Positions 1-8,167 of a DNA stretch of 64,000 nucleotides are shown in pieces (the first letter of the stretch is position 1; each line of letters begins with the position of its first letter). Source of the stretch: Nostoc commune NIES-4072 (GTDB taxonomy: Bacteria > Cyanobacteriota > Cyanobacteriia > Cyanobacteriales > Nostocaceae); NCBI RefSeq assembly GCF_003113895.1, contig NZ_BDUD01000002.1:620001-684000 (forward strand). Direction: 5' to 3'. The notes beneath the pieces are model-generated. The model saw only the letters and a program-made list of their open reading frames with translations. It searched no databases and had not been told where the DNA came from. The translations under genes and the position numbers were made by a program.

Positions 1-396
1 CAAGTTACATATTGACAAGCGATAAATTCAAAGTTAGACTTGTAATTACAAGAGAGGAAACGAGCGCTAGCCTCTTTTGCAAAATAAAGAAGCGCTCACC
101 ACAGAACCTTGACAGTTAAATCCAGAGTGACCGCTTGAGAAGTAACCGAGGCACTGGCATCACCAGAGAAGGCGAGAGGTACACAGCCGGGAAATGGATT
201 TGGCATTAATAAAAAATTACCAAGCGGGACGACGGGCTGTGAGTTGGAGCGGTATCCGTCGCCTGATTAGAAATCTCCTGTCTGGTAAGCTCCTAGCCAC
301 TGGGAGGAGCATTACAAGCGAGGTTGCCTATTGTGTGCGTACAGAAACAGCGATCGCTCTCAAAACAAGTACATAGACGCGATCGCTTTTCTGCAT
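1..396. other. Left edge, no confident gene
   Basis: I see no convincing gene here. A 60-codon plus-strand frame at 194-376 has no recognisable family and ends in a HIP1-rich tail, so I left it out. The stretch may be the remains of plasmid sequence that begins outside the window. Confidence 0.4.
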
Positions 397-642
397 TCAG
401 CTTTGGTATCGGGATTTTAACCTAACTACTGGTTTGGGGTTTTGTTCAGCAGCGGTCGGCTGTTGTGCGAGATATTCAATAAGTTCAGCCCCAGTTAGCT
501 TTTTTACCTGCGTGTGAGAACGAATTGGCTGAGAAGTAGCATTTAAGCTGCAACAGTCATCGCTAGTTTTTCTGTAGACGTAACCAATACTCATACCAGT
601 AATACGGAAATAATCGCCTGCTTGAAGCTCTTTGAATGTCAT
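397..642 (-). CDS. Small conserved-looking protein, 81 aa
   Basis: I recognise the opening (FKELQAGDYFRITG) as typical of short proteins common in Nostocales genomes and plasmids, but know of no function. The chain has a compact N-terminal half with GDYFRI and SIGYVYRKT segments and a Lys/Pro-rich tail (KPVVRLKSR). It has no signal peptide or membrane segment. I chose the ATG at 642 rather than the GTG two codons upstream. It stands alone on the minus strand, so context says little. Confidence 0.5.
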   Translation of the reverse strand: MTFKELQAGDYFRITGMSIGYVYRKTSDDCCSLNATSQPIRSHTQVKKLTGAELIEYLAQQPTAAEQNPKPVVRLKSRYQS

Positions 643-721
643 AAACACGACTTCAACTACTGAACTAAATACACATTACTTTACACAGTGATTTCTGGCA
701 ATCAGCATTGATTACTAAAGA

Positions 722-906
722 AGAATTCAGGAGTCAGGAGCCAGGAGTCAGAATGAACACAATCATGTGTAGGTATGGATGAATAATGGTCTAGAGCAAG
801 TGAATTTATTCGTGGATAAATAAAAAAGCTTTAGCTTCTTTATTGAAACCCCTGCTCTTCTTCATGGAAATATTCTGAATTCTGAATTCTGACTTCTGAC
901 TCCTTC
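722..906. repeat. Dispersed inverted repeat (GGAGTCAGGAG / CTGACTCC type)
   Basis: The left arm at 722-752 carries GAATTCAGGAGTCAGGAG and the right arm at 871-906 carries TTCTGAATTCTGAC...TGACTCCTT. The arms are imperfect inverted copies separated by about 120 bp of AT-rich DNA. This is a familiar kind of intergenic hairpin repeat in Nostocales. A shorter relative (GGATTCAGAAG ... CTTCTGA) follows at about 16560-16600. No gene is supported between 643 and 1109. Confidence 0.6.
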
Positions 907-1109
907 TTACAAAATCCGAATAAAGACACAGGTTACTAATTTAGTAACGCTGATTCGTGATAGTACAAAGCGCGATCGCTCTACCCAGCAACCGGTTGCA
1001 CAGAGGATTGAATCTTCTCTACAGCCGAGCGCTGTTTAAGGTAAGGCTTTGCCAAGTATTTGTGAAAACGTTGTGCAGCAGCACAACGGCACACGAAAGG
1101 ATTTCAATT

Positions 1110-1238
1110 ATGAAAAATACAACTTTGACTGCCTCAATTGAACAATTGTTGTCCAAGCCTTTTGACGAGTTAACTGCCCAGGAGTGGGAGCAGTTACGCA
1201 AGTACAAACCCCGCAAACGCACTGCAACAGCGGCGTAA
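1110..1238 (+). CDS. 42-aa protein matching the tail of the 18.6-kb plasmid protein
   Basis: The start is ATG at 1110, with GAAAGG about 10 bases upstream; longer readings of this frame begin without a ribosome site. Its segment LLSKPFDELTAQEWEQLRKY closely parallels the C-terminus of the protein at 18581-19450 (LLDRPFEMLTNEEWGQLREY). It therefore looks like a free-standing copy of a C-terminal module, or the surviving end of a longer gene. Function unknown. A HIP1 hairpin follows 16 bases after the stop. Confidence 0.5.
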   Translation: MKNTTLTASIEQLLSKPFDELTAQEWEQLRKYKPRKRTATAA

Positions 1239-1253
1239 TTCCCATGTAAATCA

Positions 1254-1294
1254 AAAGGCGATCGCTTCCCCTGGAAAAGTTAGCGATCGCCTTT
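1254..1294 (+). terminator. HIP1-pair hairpin terminator
   Basis: AAAGGCGATCGCT (1254-1266) and AGCGATCGCCTTT (1282-1294) form a perfect 13-bp stem with a 15-base loop, ending in TTT, just after the 42-aa ORF. Each arm holds a HIP1 octamer. It looks like an intrinsic terminator, though the U-tract is short. Confidence 0.6.
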
Positions 1295-1323
1295 CATCTA
1301 AAATCAATCGATTCCTTAAAATT

Positions 1324-1803
1324 ATGACACATAGCATCACAAAAACCCAAGACCCCCTCACGAGCCGCGATCGCACTATCATTGCACACATCATCAATCA
1401 GTCGGATTATCCGCACAAATGCCAGAGCGAGCATGTGATTACCATCTGGATAAATGATGATGTGGTGTGGGTGAAGATGACCCACGGTTACGCGCGGTTC
1501 AACAAAATTCAGTTCAAAGCGGCAGTTGCCCACTTCAAGCAAGTCCTCGAAACTCCACGGGAGCGCAACGATCGCTTATCTCAAGAATTGGAAACAGCTT
1601 GTAAGAAATTCAAGCTCTGGCACGGTCAAATTGACTGGTTGTCATTTGGCTGCAAACTCTTTCAAGACAAGGAATTGATGGGGGTCGTCGGGTACAACGA
1701 GCGAGGCTGGTACTGCCGACGTAGGCAGTATGGGCCAAGTCAACAAGTTCTTACTATTGATGATGCGATTACTTTGCTGGGAGTAAAGGTAGCAGCGGCG
1801 TAA
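1324..1803 (+). CDS. Hypothetical plasmid protein, 159 aa
   Basis: No family recognised. The C-terminal third (VVGYNERGWYCRR ... IDDAITLLG) has the same layout as the region near the end of the protein at 18581-19450 (EVGCTDLGWWFTR ... SAMDAVWWL): a glycine-aromatic hairpin followed by an acidic helix. The two are probably related cyanobacterial plasmid proteins of unknown role. It is soluble with no signal peptide. It lies in a row of short plus-strand genes (1110, 1324, 1871, 1985, 2212) with similar codon use. Confidence 0.55.
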   Translation: MTHSITKTQDPLTSRDRTIIAHIINQSDYPHKCQSEHVITIWINDDVVWVKMTHGYARFNKIQFKAAVAHFKQVLETPRERNDRLSQELETACKKFKLWHGQIDWLSFGCKLFQDKELMGVVGYNERGWYCRRRQYGPSQQVLTIDDAITLLGVKVAAA

Positions 1804-1870
1804 CAATGCAAAGGCGTGGCTATTGATAAGCTGCGCCATTGTTTTGTGAAAACTGACAAAGGGATTAATT

Positions 1871-1964
1871 ATGACCACTGCAACAGTTGAAGAACTCGCT
1901 GCGTAGACAAATTGCACAAGAGTATCTGGAAAATGTAAATTCCAGGGATATGGTTAAATGTTGA
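1871..1964 (+). pseudogene. Broken short ORF
   Basis: The ATG at 1871 gives MTTATVEELAA and then TAG. Skipping four bases around the TAG restores a frame reading QIAQEYLENVNSRDMVKC to a stop at 1964. A small gene of about 29 codons seems to have suffered a short insertion. No function is known. Confidence 0.35.
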
Positions 1965-1984
1965 TTATTTAGGGAGATTGCGGC

Positions 1985-2113
1985 ATGAAAGTAGAAATAG
2001 TGAGACAAGAGAATAACAATTTAGGCGTTCCCGAACAACGCCAAGAAGTGGGCAACAGCGAAAGTGATATTAATGAAGCGATCGATGCACGCCAAACAAC
2101 TAAACCAAGATAA
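1985..2113 (+). CDS. Hypothetical 42-aa protein
   Basis: The ATG at 1985 is preceded by AGGGAG (1970-1975). The product is very polar and rich in Asn, Gln and Glu (VRQENNNLGVPEQRQEV), with no recognisable domain. It sits between the broken ORF at 1871 and the DUF1874-like gene, on the same strand. It may be a genuine small plasmid gene or chance coding; the ribosome site is the main support. Confidence 0.35.
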   Translation: MKVEIVRQENNNLGVPEQRQEVGNSESDINEAIDARQTTKPR

Positions 2114-2211
2114 CCCTGGTTTGGTGCATCAGGTAATCATCACTAAGGCGTGATGTGCTTACGCACTCAAGATATTTCGCACTTTGATTATTGAATTCAT
2201 AGCAGAAAATC

Positions 2212-2559
2212 ATGTCTAATAAAGTATATTTCGGCTTTGCTGTTGCTGATAGTATGTTTCCGGCTGAGGCTACGATTAAAAAACAGCCTTTTGATGCAAC
2301 TGCAAATAAGAAAGAAATTGAGTCAGCAGCATCTTGTTGCAACGGAACGCATAAAGCAACTGTTGAAGCAGCTAATTCTAGATTTGGGTTGAACATCCAA
2401 ATCCCTGCTAAGCCTCCGAGTATTTCTCTTGGTGTAGGCGATTCTATTATTGTGATGGGTGTGAGGAATCTTCCACGTTTAGAGGATAATCGCCACTACA
2501 CCGATGAAGAAATCAACAGTGCATCTTTTGTGTTTAGCAAGTACACGATAGTTGAATAA
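2212..2559 (+). CDS. DUF1874 / STIV-B116-like protein, possible ring-nuclease fold
   Basis: A 115-aa protein whose second half follows the STIV B116 (DUF1874) pattern. A His-containing turn (GTHKAT, where the family has GHEAT or GHEST) is followed by a helix, then IQIPAKPP, a GVGDSIIVMGV strand, and a charged segment (RLEDNRHYTDEEI) where the family has RLPEG. Known family members include viral AcrIII-1 enzymes that cleave cyclic tetra-adenylate and blunt type III CRISPR defence; other members have no known role. The aligned His survives, but the Arg/Glu pair is less clear. Assignment to the family is moderate; activity is inference. It is the last intact gene before the Tn3 element. Confidence 0.5.
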   Translation: MSNKVYFGFAVADSMFPAEATIKKQPFDATANKKEIESAASCCNGTHKATVEAANSRFGLNIQIPAKPPSISLGVGDSIIVMGVRNLPRLEDNRHYTDEEINSASFVFSKYTIVE

Positions 2560-2629
2560 TTAAAGTGCGATCGCTTGTTTAATCAGGGCGATCGCGGTCA
2601 ATAATTTATTAAGACGGTGGAGAATTTAC

Positions 2630-2713
2630 ATGACCAAAAAAGTTATTGAGATGTACGGGGAAGAAATAGAAGTCCTCTCAGTACATCAAGGGGTAAAAGT
2701 AGCGAAGAGCTAA
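2630..2713 (+). pseudogene. Short ORF cut by the Tn3-element end
   Basis: The ATG at 2630 opens MTKKVIEMYGEEIEVLS. After 20 codons the frame enters the GGGG end of the Tn3-type terminal repeat at 2690 and stops at 2713 inside the transposon. The last seven residues are therefore transposon-encoded. It is probably the front of a small gene truncated by insertion. Confidence 0.4.
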
Positions 2714-2768
2714 TTTGCCGCCACGTGACGGCTGAAAATCTTACCCAGACTAGGTTTCAGACAAAAAA

Positions 2769-4613
2769 TCAAGCATTAGCAGCATCAATTTGTAATCGCT
2801 CGTTCATATCCAGTCGAAAAGTGCCGTAAGGGTTAACATGTAACCAAATCAACGGTGATAATGCGCGGAAATCTTCTTTTCTCATCTGCTTCATCCAAGT
2901 GGCTTCTGCCAAAACCCTTTGAATCATTAGGGTATTGATGTAAACAAGGCTGATTTGCAGCAGGTGCAGGCACAAAACCGATAATTCTTGTTCATCCAGG
3001 CGGTTAGTAGCAATTTCACTGTTTTTGCCGTAAAAAATAAAACCATTAGCACTATTCCAGTTTTCCACCACATTCAGCCCTTCATTAATCTCACGCCGTA
3101 ATGCTTCAGAGTTGAGGTAGTGACAGAGAAAGATAGTTTTAACCGCTCTACCTAGCTCAGAAAGTGCTTTTTGTGTCGGATGTTGAGGAGAAGAACGGCT
3201 AAAACGTTTCAAAATCGTGTCTGCTTCCGCCGTTCCTAAACGTAAAGCAGTAGTATATTTAATCATCTGGTCATACTGTTGGCGAATCAGTTCCCAATCA
3301 ATCGCTTTAGTCAGTACAAGTTGTAAATTAGGAAAATCTTGTTTTTGTCCAGCACTGGGTAGATATAACTTTTGGGAGCCGATGCGCTTGATCCGAGGCA
3401 TCAACTCAAAGCCCAGTAAACGGCAGAAGCCAAAGGCAATTTCATTTTGACCGTGGGTGTCTACATAGTTTTTCTTTACCTTCATATCAGTGCAATGACG
3501 TAAGAGACCCTCAATCATTGCTGCCACCTCCGAAGAAGAACAGGTCTTAAGTTGAGAGTAGATGCAGGCAGATTTTTTCTCAACGTGCCAATAGATCATC
3601 ACTCCCCGACCTCCATAACGGATGTGCCATTCTGTCATCAAATTTTGATCCCACGAGCCAAACTTTTTGGAATCACTAGCACACGCTGTCGTACCTTCTC
3701 CCCAAATTGCTACCTTACGAACATTGAAAGTAGCATTTACAACTTCTGCGATAGCATTACGCAAGTGTTCTCGGTGAATGTAGTGCTTTTTGACATAACG
3801 CAGATCATACTCTAAGTCACTGTTAATTCCTCCGCACATACGCTTAAGTCCAGTATTACTACCCAATCCATACAAACACAACAACAATCGTCGTTGTAGG
3901 GTTTCTCGGTCTAGGTTAGAACGCACACCCGTATTCTTGAAATGATTAGTAAAACCAATCCGCAGGTCAGCTTCTTTCAACATATCCAGCAAACTGGTCA
4001 GGGGCCAGCGCCTTTCTATCTCACGTTTAAGTTGCAAGATATTGAGTGGTTCTGGCTGTGCTTCCAGAGGAGAGACGCTAATCCAACCATTTTTCTTCTT
4101 TTGAATCTTGACTTTAGTATTGCTTGGCATTGCTCTATCCAGCATTGTTAAACCCTGGGTCATTTCCTGCTGGAGTTGGCTGATAAAAGTGAGAGCATCT
4201 AATGGTTGCCCTAAAGCCAAGTAGTAGGTTTCTCGATGTACTTCAAAGTCTTGGGGCAAGTCTTCTTCTGGGTTACAGTAGCGTTTAGCCCCAACTACCC
4301 AAATTTCCTTCGAGCGCAGCTTATCTCGCAGTGCCTGTAGCACGCATATTTCATAATTGGCTCGATTTACCCGTTCCTGCCCATCCTTGTCCTCTTCTAA
4401 AATCAGGCGGCGTTGCTCCTTGGAGAGAACACCATTGATGAACAATTCCTCACCGATTGCATAGTATCGCTGATTGCTGTGTTGGTATCTTTTAAGCAAT
4501 GACAAAGCAGAAATTACTGGGCGGTGCATATCATTATTAGAGCGAAACTCTAGTGTGGATAGCAGTTGAGGAACCATGCGCCGATAGTGATGCAGATATG
4601 ATGAACGCATCAC
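2769..4613 (-). pseudogene. tnpA: Tn3-family transposase, N-terminus missing
   Basis: This 614-codon frame covers the C-terminal part of a Tn3 transposase, which normally runs close to 1000 residues. The catalytic region is easy to follow: [10 protein letters not shown] with the first Asp, then [20 protein letters not shown], the [20 protein letters not shown] block with the second Asp, and the [16 protein letters not shown] motif with the Glu. What is lost is the N-terminal third that binds the terminal repeats. The loss point is next to the IS982 remnant (4664-5154), so an insertion followed by deletion is likely. The gene ends about 30 bases inside the left terminal repeat. Confidence 0.85.
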
Positions 4614-4663
4614 TGTGTAAACTTTTTCCTCATATGTAGGACTGTTAGATTTATATTCTTTGA

Positions 4664-5154
4664 CTACCGCTCATTAATAATCAAATGAAGCTTAAACCCA
4701 AAGTGCCAGCCCACAGAATTTTTGCCCCATTTCACTAATCCTTTAAACACAAGAGTGAGAATGTGCCCTACAGTTATGACAAACATTAATTGGTATGGAA
4801 TCAATAAAGCTAATCCCAGTAATTTCTCAATAACGTGTATGTAAAAAGCAACATAACAGCCATTTTGCACCAGGGCATCAGTTCCACAAACCGAGTGTAG
4901 CTGACTAAATTGGGAAATGCTTCATGCCAACTTGTAAGCACATGCAGCGTGCAAAATTCCTTGAAAGTCTTATATCCACTGCCATGAAATGCGATGACTA
5001 TTGTCATCACTTCCGATAGATGCATCCTGGATTTACTGCGACGTTCTCCTGTTGTCGATGGCAGTTGTGGTACTTGCTGCCATAGATTTTCCCATTGCTT
5101 ACAGAAATCATCTACGTCGCAGAAAATTTGCGCTCTGGTCGAGGCGAGATACAA
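4664..5154 (-). pseudogene. IS982-family transposase remnant
   Basis: Two overlapping minus-strand frames (4810-5154 and 4664-4870) together cover the first half of an IS982 transposase. They can be read against the intact one at 54315-55202: the CDVDDFC start, MHLSEVMTIVIAFHGSGY, LVSYTRFVELM, then after a frameshift FKGLVKWGKNSVGWHFGFKL. The DDE-bearing second half is missing. It lies within the Tn3 element exactly where the Tn3 transposase loses its N-terminus. Confidence 0.8.
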
Positions 5155-5594
5155 TCGTAGACTAAGCCCTGACTCTCATTTTTGTTAGATATTCTTAGTC
5201 TCGGCATTTTTTTGTGCCTTTTTTGCTGATTCTCAATCAATCGTAGCGATCGCCTTCGGTGGGTGCTTCGCGCCATCGCTTGGTCTTTCCCAGTTGAGCA
5301 AATTCATATATCACAAGCTTTTTGGCTTTTTCTAATCGTCGAACTCACGTTAAATTAGCTTTTTTTCTGAAATGCCTTCGAGATATGCTTTTCAGCCATT
5401 GCGTGGCGGCAAATTCTCTCTTCGCTACTTTTACCCCTAATTGATACTAAGCCCTAAAGACTTATTGCAGATATATTTGGAAATAATTGTCAAATAACTT
5501 GCTACCAATCTTTTTGAGATATCTCATCAAGATGATTTAACGTGTAATTACGTATATTAATTGCAAATAAAATTACTCCATACACAAATGTAAG

Positions 5595-5632
5595 TTTTAG
5601 CGATGGCTACGCCCGCCGCAGGCATCGCACCT
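5595..5632. repeat. Small dispersed repeat in a HIP1 context
   Basis: AGCGATGGCTACGCCCGCCG followed by CAGGCATCGCA belongs to the same small-repeat family that interrupts the CyRepA1 gene at 9833-9853 (GGCGTAGCCCGCCGCAGGC). Here it is intergenic. A related one (TTCGGTGGGTGCTTCGCGCC beside GCGATCGCC) is at about 5246-5279. Confidence 0.6.
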
Positions 5633-5643
5633 TTTTTGTCTGA

Positions 5644-5666
5644 CCTCACAAAATCGCGTTGCTCCC
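5644..5666. repeat. Partial end of the 149-bp MITE
   Basis: CCTCACAAAATCGCGTTGCTCCC is identical to the right end of the MITE at 15549-15697 and to the inverted left end of the one at 31291-31439. Only this terminal piece remains here. The KilA-N reading frame begins immediately to its right. Confidence 0.75.
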
Positions 5667-5696
5667 CATTTTTGGCACGAATCAGAAATTAACCAA

Positions 5697-6458
5697 ATGC
5701 CCCAAGATGGGGAAATAGGTAAATATGTTGTACCCAAGGGCTACGTGAATGCAAGTCAAATGTGCAAAGCTAACGGGAAATTCTTAGCTGATTACACGAA
5801 GCTCAAGTCTACAAAGCAGTATTTGCAAGCACTTTCTAACGATATGAAGATCCTCATATCGTTATTGGTGATAGATATCCAGGGATACGGAAGTGAGCAA
5901 AGCACTTGGATTCATCCAGAAATCGCCATTGATTTAGCTCGGTGGGTTTCTGTTGAATTCCGCATCTGGGCCAACAGAACTTTAATGAAAGTGATGCTCT
6001 CAACCCAAGTAGAGCAAGTATTACAGCAGGAACCACCACATACATTAGCTCCATCGCACGAAGCCGCACAGTTAGCAATGATGTTGGGGGAATTTGCTGG
6101 ACTAGACAAATCCCTCACTGCCCAGTTAGCAGTTAATGCCGCCACCAAAGTTAACCCCGCACTTAAGCCAGCAGCAGATGAACTAAAAACTGCGATCGCA
6201 GTTACAAATGTTTCTGAAGATGCATTTCTCAACCCAACACAAATCGGTGAGGTAGTGGGAATGTCTGCACGGGCTGTTAACCACTGCTTACTAAATTCGG
6301 GACTGCAATACAGAACTGATGATAAGAAAATTCCCTATCGTCCTACTGAATCAGGCAAGCAATGGGGTCGCATGGTTCCCGCAGTCGCCAAATCTTCAAA
6401 TCAAACTGTTTTTCAACTGCGGTGGTTGCCCGAAATAGTAAAAGTCATCTCTCAATAA
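5697..6458 (+). CDS. KilA-N domain protein, N-terminally trimmed
   Basis: A KilA-N DNA-binding domain fills roughly residues 10-105: GYVNASQMCKANGK, then TKQYLQALS, and the family's signature IHPEIAIDLARWVSVEFRIW. KilA-N proteins are phage and plasmid regulators of the antirepressor type. The C-terminal 100 residues (LNPTQIGEVVGMSARAVNHCLL) look like a second helix-turn-helix of the kind that ends phage antirepressors. The open frame runs upstream of the ATG through HFWHESEINQ, the usual family opening, into the MITE end with no start codon. The original start was probably lost to the MITE, and the internal ATG is the only one left. It heads the AlkB/CyRepA1 block, as a BRO-type gene does in the right-hand block. 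Confidence 0.75.
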   Translation: MPQDGEIGKYVVPKGYVNASQMCKANGKFLADYTKLKSTKQYLQALSNDMKILISLLVIDIQGYGSEQSTWIHPEIAIDLARWVSVEFRIWANRTLMKVMLSTQVEQVLQQEPPHTLAPSHEAAQLAMMLGEFAGLDKSLTAQLAVNAATKVNPALKPAADELKTAIAVTNVSEDAFLNPTQIGEVVGMSARAVNHCLLNSGLQYRTDDKKIPYRPTESGKQWGRMVPAVAKSSNQTVFQLRWLPEIVKVISQ

Positions 6459-6483
6459 TTCCCTACCTAACTCAACAACAATT

Positions 6484-6762
6484 ATGAACACTCTACGAAA
6501 AACCTTGGCAGAAAAATACGGTCTAGTTGCTGATATTATGCACGACGATTATTTTTTTGTTCAACTACCAGAAAACGAAGATCATTCACTCAAGTTTTTA
6601 GAGAGCAATTTACCAGAGTGTATTCGGGTTGAACTTTCAGAATGTTTCGCTGGTAGTGTGATTGCGGCTTGGGAAGTCCCTTTATTTTTACTCCCCCAAG
6701 TTTTACAGCAAGCCCATGATTTTGTCATTGAGTATTGGGAGCAAGTATCTCAAGAAACGTGA
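6484..6762 (+). CDS. Hypothetical 92-aa protein
   Basis: Starts with ATG 23 bases after the KilA-N stop and reads on the same strand, so it is likely cotranscribed. It is acidic, with a short helical start (LRKTLAEKYGLVADIM), a strand (YFFVQLP) and an amphipathic C-terminal helix (LLPQVLQQAHDFVIEYW). I do not recognise the family. The right-hand block has no counterpart between its BRO-type gene and AlkB, so it is particular to this copy. Confidence 0.55.
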   Translation: MNTLRKTLAEKYGLVADIMHDDYFFVQLPENEDHSLKFLESNLPECIRVELSECFAGSVIAAWEVPLFLLPQVLQQAHDFVIEYWEQVSQET

Positions 6763-6830
6763 AGTATTCTCCAGCAACTAAAACTAAGAACAACTGCTTC
6801 AGTACACATTTTTCATTGCAGAAAACTACC

Positions 6831-7430
6831 ATGCAACAACTCAATTTATTTGCTGAATCAACCCCAGTTTTACCCATCACTTATTATCCCGATTTCTTAA
6901 GCCAGGAACTTGCCAATGAACTCTACCAACACTGCTTAAAACTGGAGTGGCAGCAGAATCAAATCAGGATCGCGGGTAAAACAATGCCCGTCCCTCGCCT
7001 GGAATGCCTGTACGGTGACAAAGGCTGTGACTATCTTTACTCGAACAGCGTATTTTTGAAACCCCTGACTTGGACAGATAATCTGGCTAACTTGCGGGAC
7101 AGAATCACTACGTTAACTGGCTACAAGTTCCGTATCGTCATCGGTAATCAGTATCGCAGTGGACAGGACAGCATCGGCTGGCACTCTGACAACGAGGAAT
7201 CGATGGGATATCAGCCAGCGATCGCATCAGTAAGCCTGGGGTCATGTCGCAAGTTTCAAATCAAACCGAGAAATGGCAGACCAACGGATTTCTGGCTGGA
7301 ACACGGCAGCTTACTTGTGATGCACCCAGGCTGTCAATCAACTCATCTGCATCAGGTTCCAAAAACCAACAAAGTTGTTAGCACACGAATCAATCTCACA
7401 TTCAGACCGCACACAGGCGGGAACAGATAA
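6831..7430 (+). CDS. AlkB-like 2-oxoglutarate/Fe(II) dioxygenase (left copy)
   Basis: 199 aa, starting at the ATG that gives MQQLNLF, the same start as the right-hand paralogue. All the AlkB landmarks are present: the iron-binding H118-x-D120 (GWHSDNE), the distal His174 (HLHQVPKT), and the 2-oxoglutarate-binding Arg186 and Arg192 (TRINLTFR). LECLYGDKGCDYLYS fits the nucleotide-recognition lid of the ALKBH2/3 type. Such enzymes remove alkyl groups from bases in DNA or RNA by oxidation. It lies directly before CyRepA1, an arrangement repeated at 61111-61710, so it may protect or repair plasmid DNA; that role is inference. The paralogues are nearly identical in protein sequence. Confidence 0.85.
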   Translation: MQQLNLFAESTPVLPITYYPDFLSQELANELYQHCLKLEWQQNQIRIAGKTMPVPRLECLYGDKGCDYLYSNSVFLKPLTWTDNLANLRDRITTLTGYKFRIVIGNQYRSGQDSIGWHSDNEESMGYQPAIASVSLGSCRKFQIKPRNGRPTDFWLEHGSLLVMHPGCQSTHLHQVPKTNKVVSTRINLTFRPHTGGNR

Positions 7431-7440
7431 CGCTGTAGCT

Positions 7441-7513
7441 GGCTATTGAGGATTTCATAGCCAGCATCGCAAAAAGTTTGAACTGGCGGCACAGACCCAA
7501 GTGCCGCTTCCTG
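7441..7513 (+). promoter_or_regulatory. Two hairpins in the leader of the left CyRepA1
   Basis: GCTGGCTAT ... ATAGCCAGC (about 7438-7465) and GCGGCAC ... GTGCCGC (about 7483-7505) are perfect inverted repeats between AlkB and the CyRepA1 start. They could form a terminator or a leader structure controlling Rep synthesis. The right-hand copy has a different leader, so this is not a conserved element. Confidence 0.4.
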
Positions 7514-8140
7514 AACCATGCGTCAAAAAATAGAGGAAATATGCGTATAATCGAGTCTGATTCTCAAGTAAAACATTTACAAGAATGGCTCAACAGTGGA
7601 GTTGACGAAGAAATCACTGCCCTGAATGTACGTTCGCTCTACGGCACAACACCCCACGAATATCTCCTCTACAGTCCCAAAATCTCCCGTCGCAACGATG
7701 GACGATTACGCGATCGCGATTTGAAAAAATACCAACACATCGAACTAGGCGGCTGGTGGTGCAGTGGTGTTGACCCCCTCAACGACTATGTACTGATGAT
7801 GTGGGGCTGCTTTAAACCCGACCATCCCCGAAGAGATCGCCAGAAAATTCACAAATTCATCAAGTATGAACACCCATATAGAGAAGAGACACGCGCTTTC
7901 TTCCTCTTAGTGCCAAATCGCATTTGGGTGAAAGTCTCTAATCGTAGCGGCATCCCCATCACCGAAGAAGATTTACAGCATCCTGGTGGTTTCTGGCACT
8001 GGGTTTGGCGGCACAACGTACCAGTGACAATCGTGGAAGGTGTCAAAAAAGCGGGGGCGTTATTGACTGCGGGTTATGCAGCGATCGCTATCCCCGGTGT
8101 CAACGCTGGATACCGCACCCCCCAAGATGAGTACGGTACT

Positions 8141-8167
8141 GCCACTTGTGTTGAGCGTAGTCGAAAC
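8141..8167. repeat. 24-nt in-frame dispersed repeat in CyRepA1
   Basis: Compared with the intact paralogue, this copy carries a net 24 extra bases containing GTTGAGCGTAGTCGAAAC. They add codons for a TCVERSRN-like stretch without breaking the frame. The inverse of the same motif (GTTTCGACTACGCTCAAC) occurs at about 31472-31489, confirming it as a dispersed repeat. Confidence 0.75.

Larger units (their letters stand above)
2690..5437. mobile_element. Decayed Tn3-family transposon
   Basis: Left end GGGGTAAAAGTAGCGAAGAG (2690-2709) and the inverted right end at 5418-5437 match perfectly over 20 bases. They stay similar to about 48 bp (inner parts at 2710-2738 and 5389-5417, five mismatches). 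The GGGG start is typical of Tn3 transposons. Inside are the C-terminal two thirds of a Tn3 transposase and an IS982 remnant; I see no resolvase gene. The flanking five bases (ATCAA and TAATT) do not match, so there is no target duplication. This suggests an old or rearranged copy. It is presumably immobile unless a full transposase acts in trans. Confidence 0.8.

Noticed and set aside
194..376. 60-codon plus-strand ORF near the left edge
   Set aside because: No family, no clear ribosome site, and a HIP1-derived end; not enough to call a gene.
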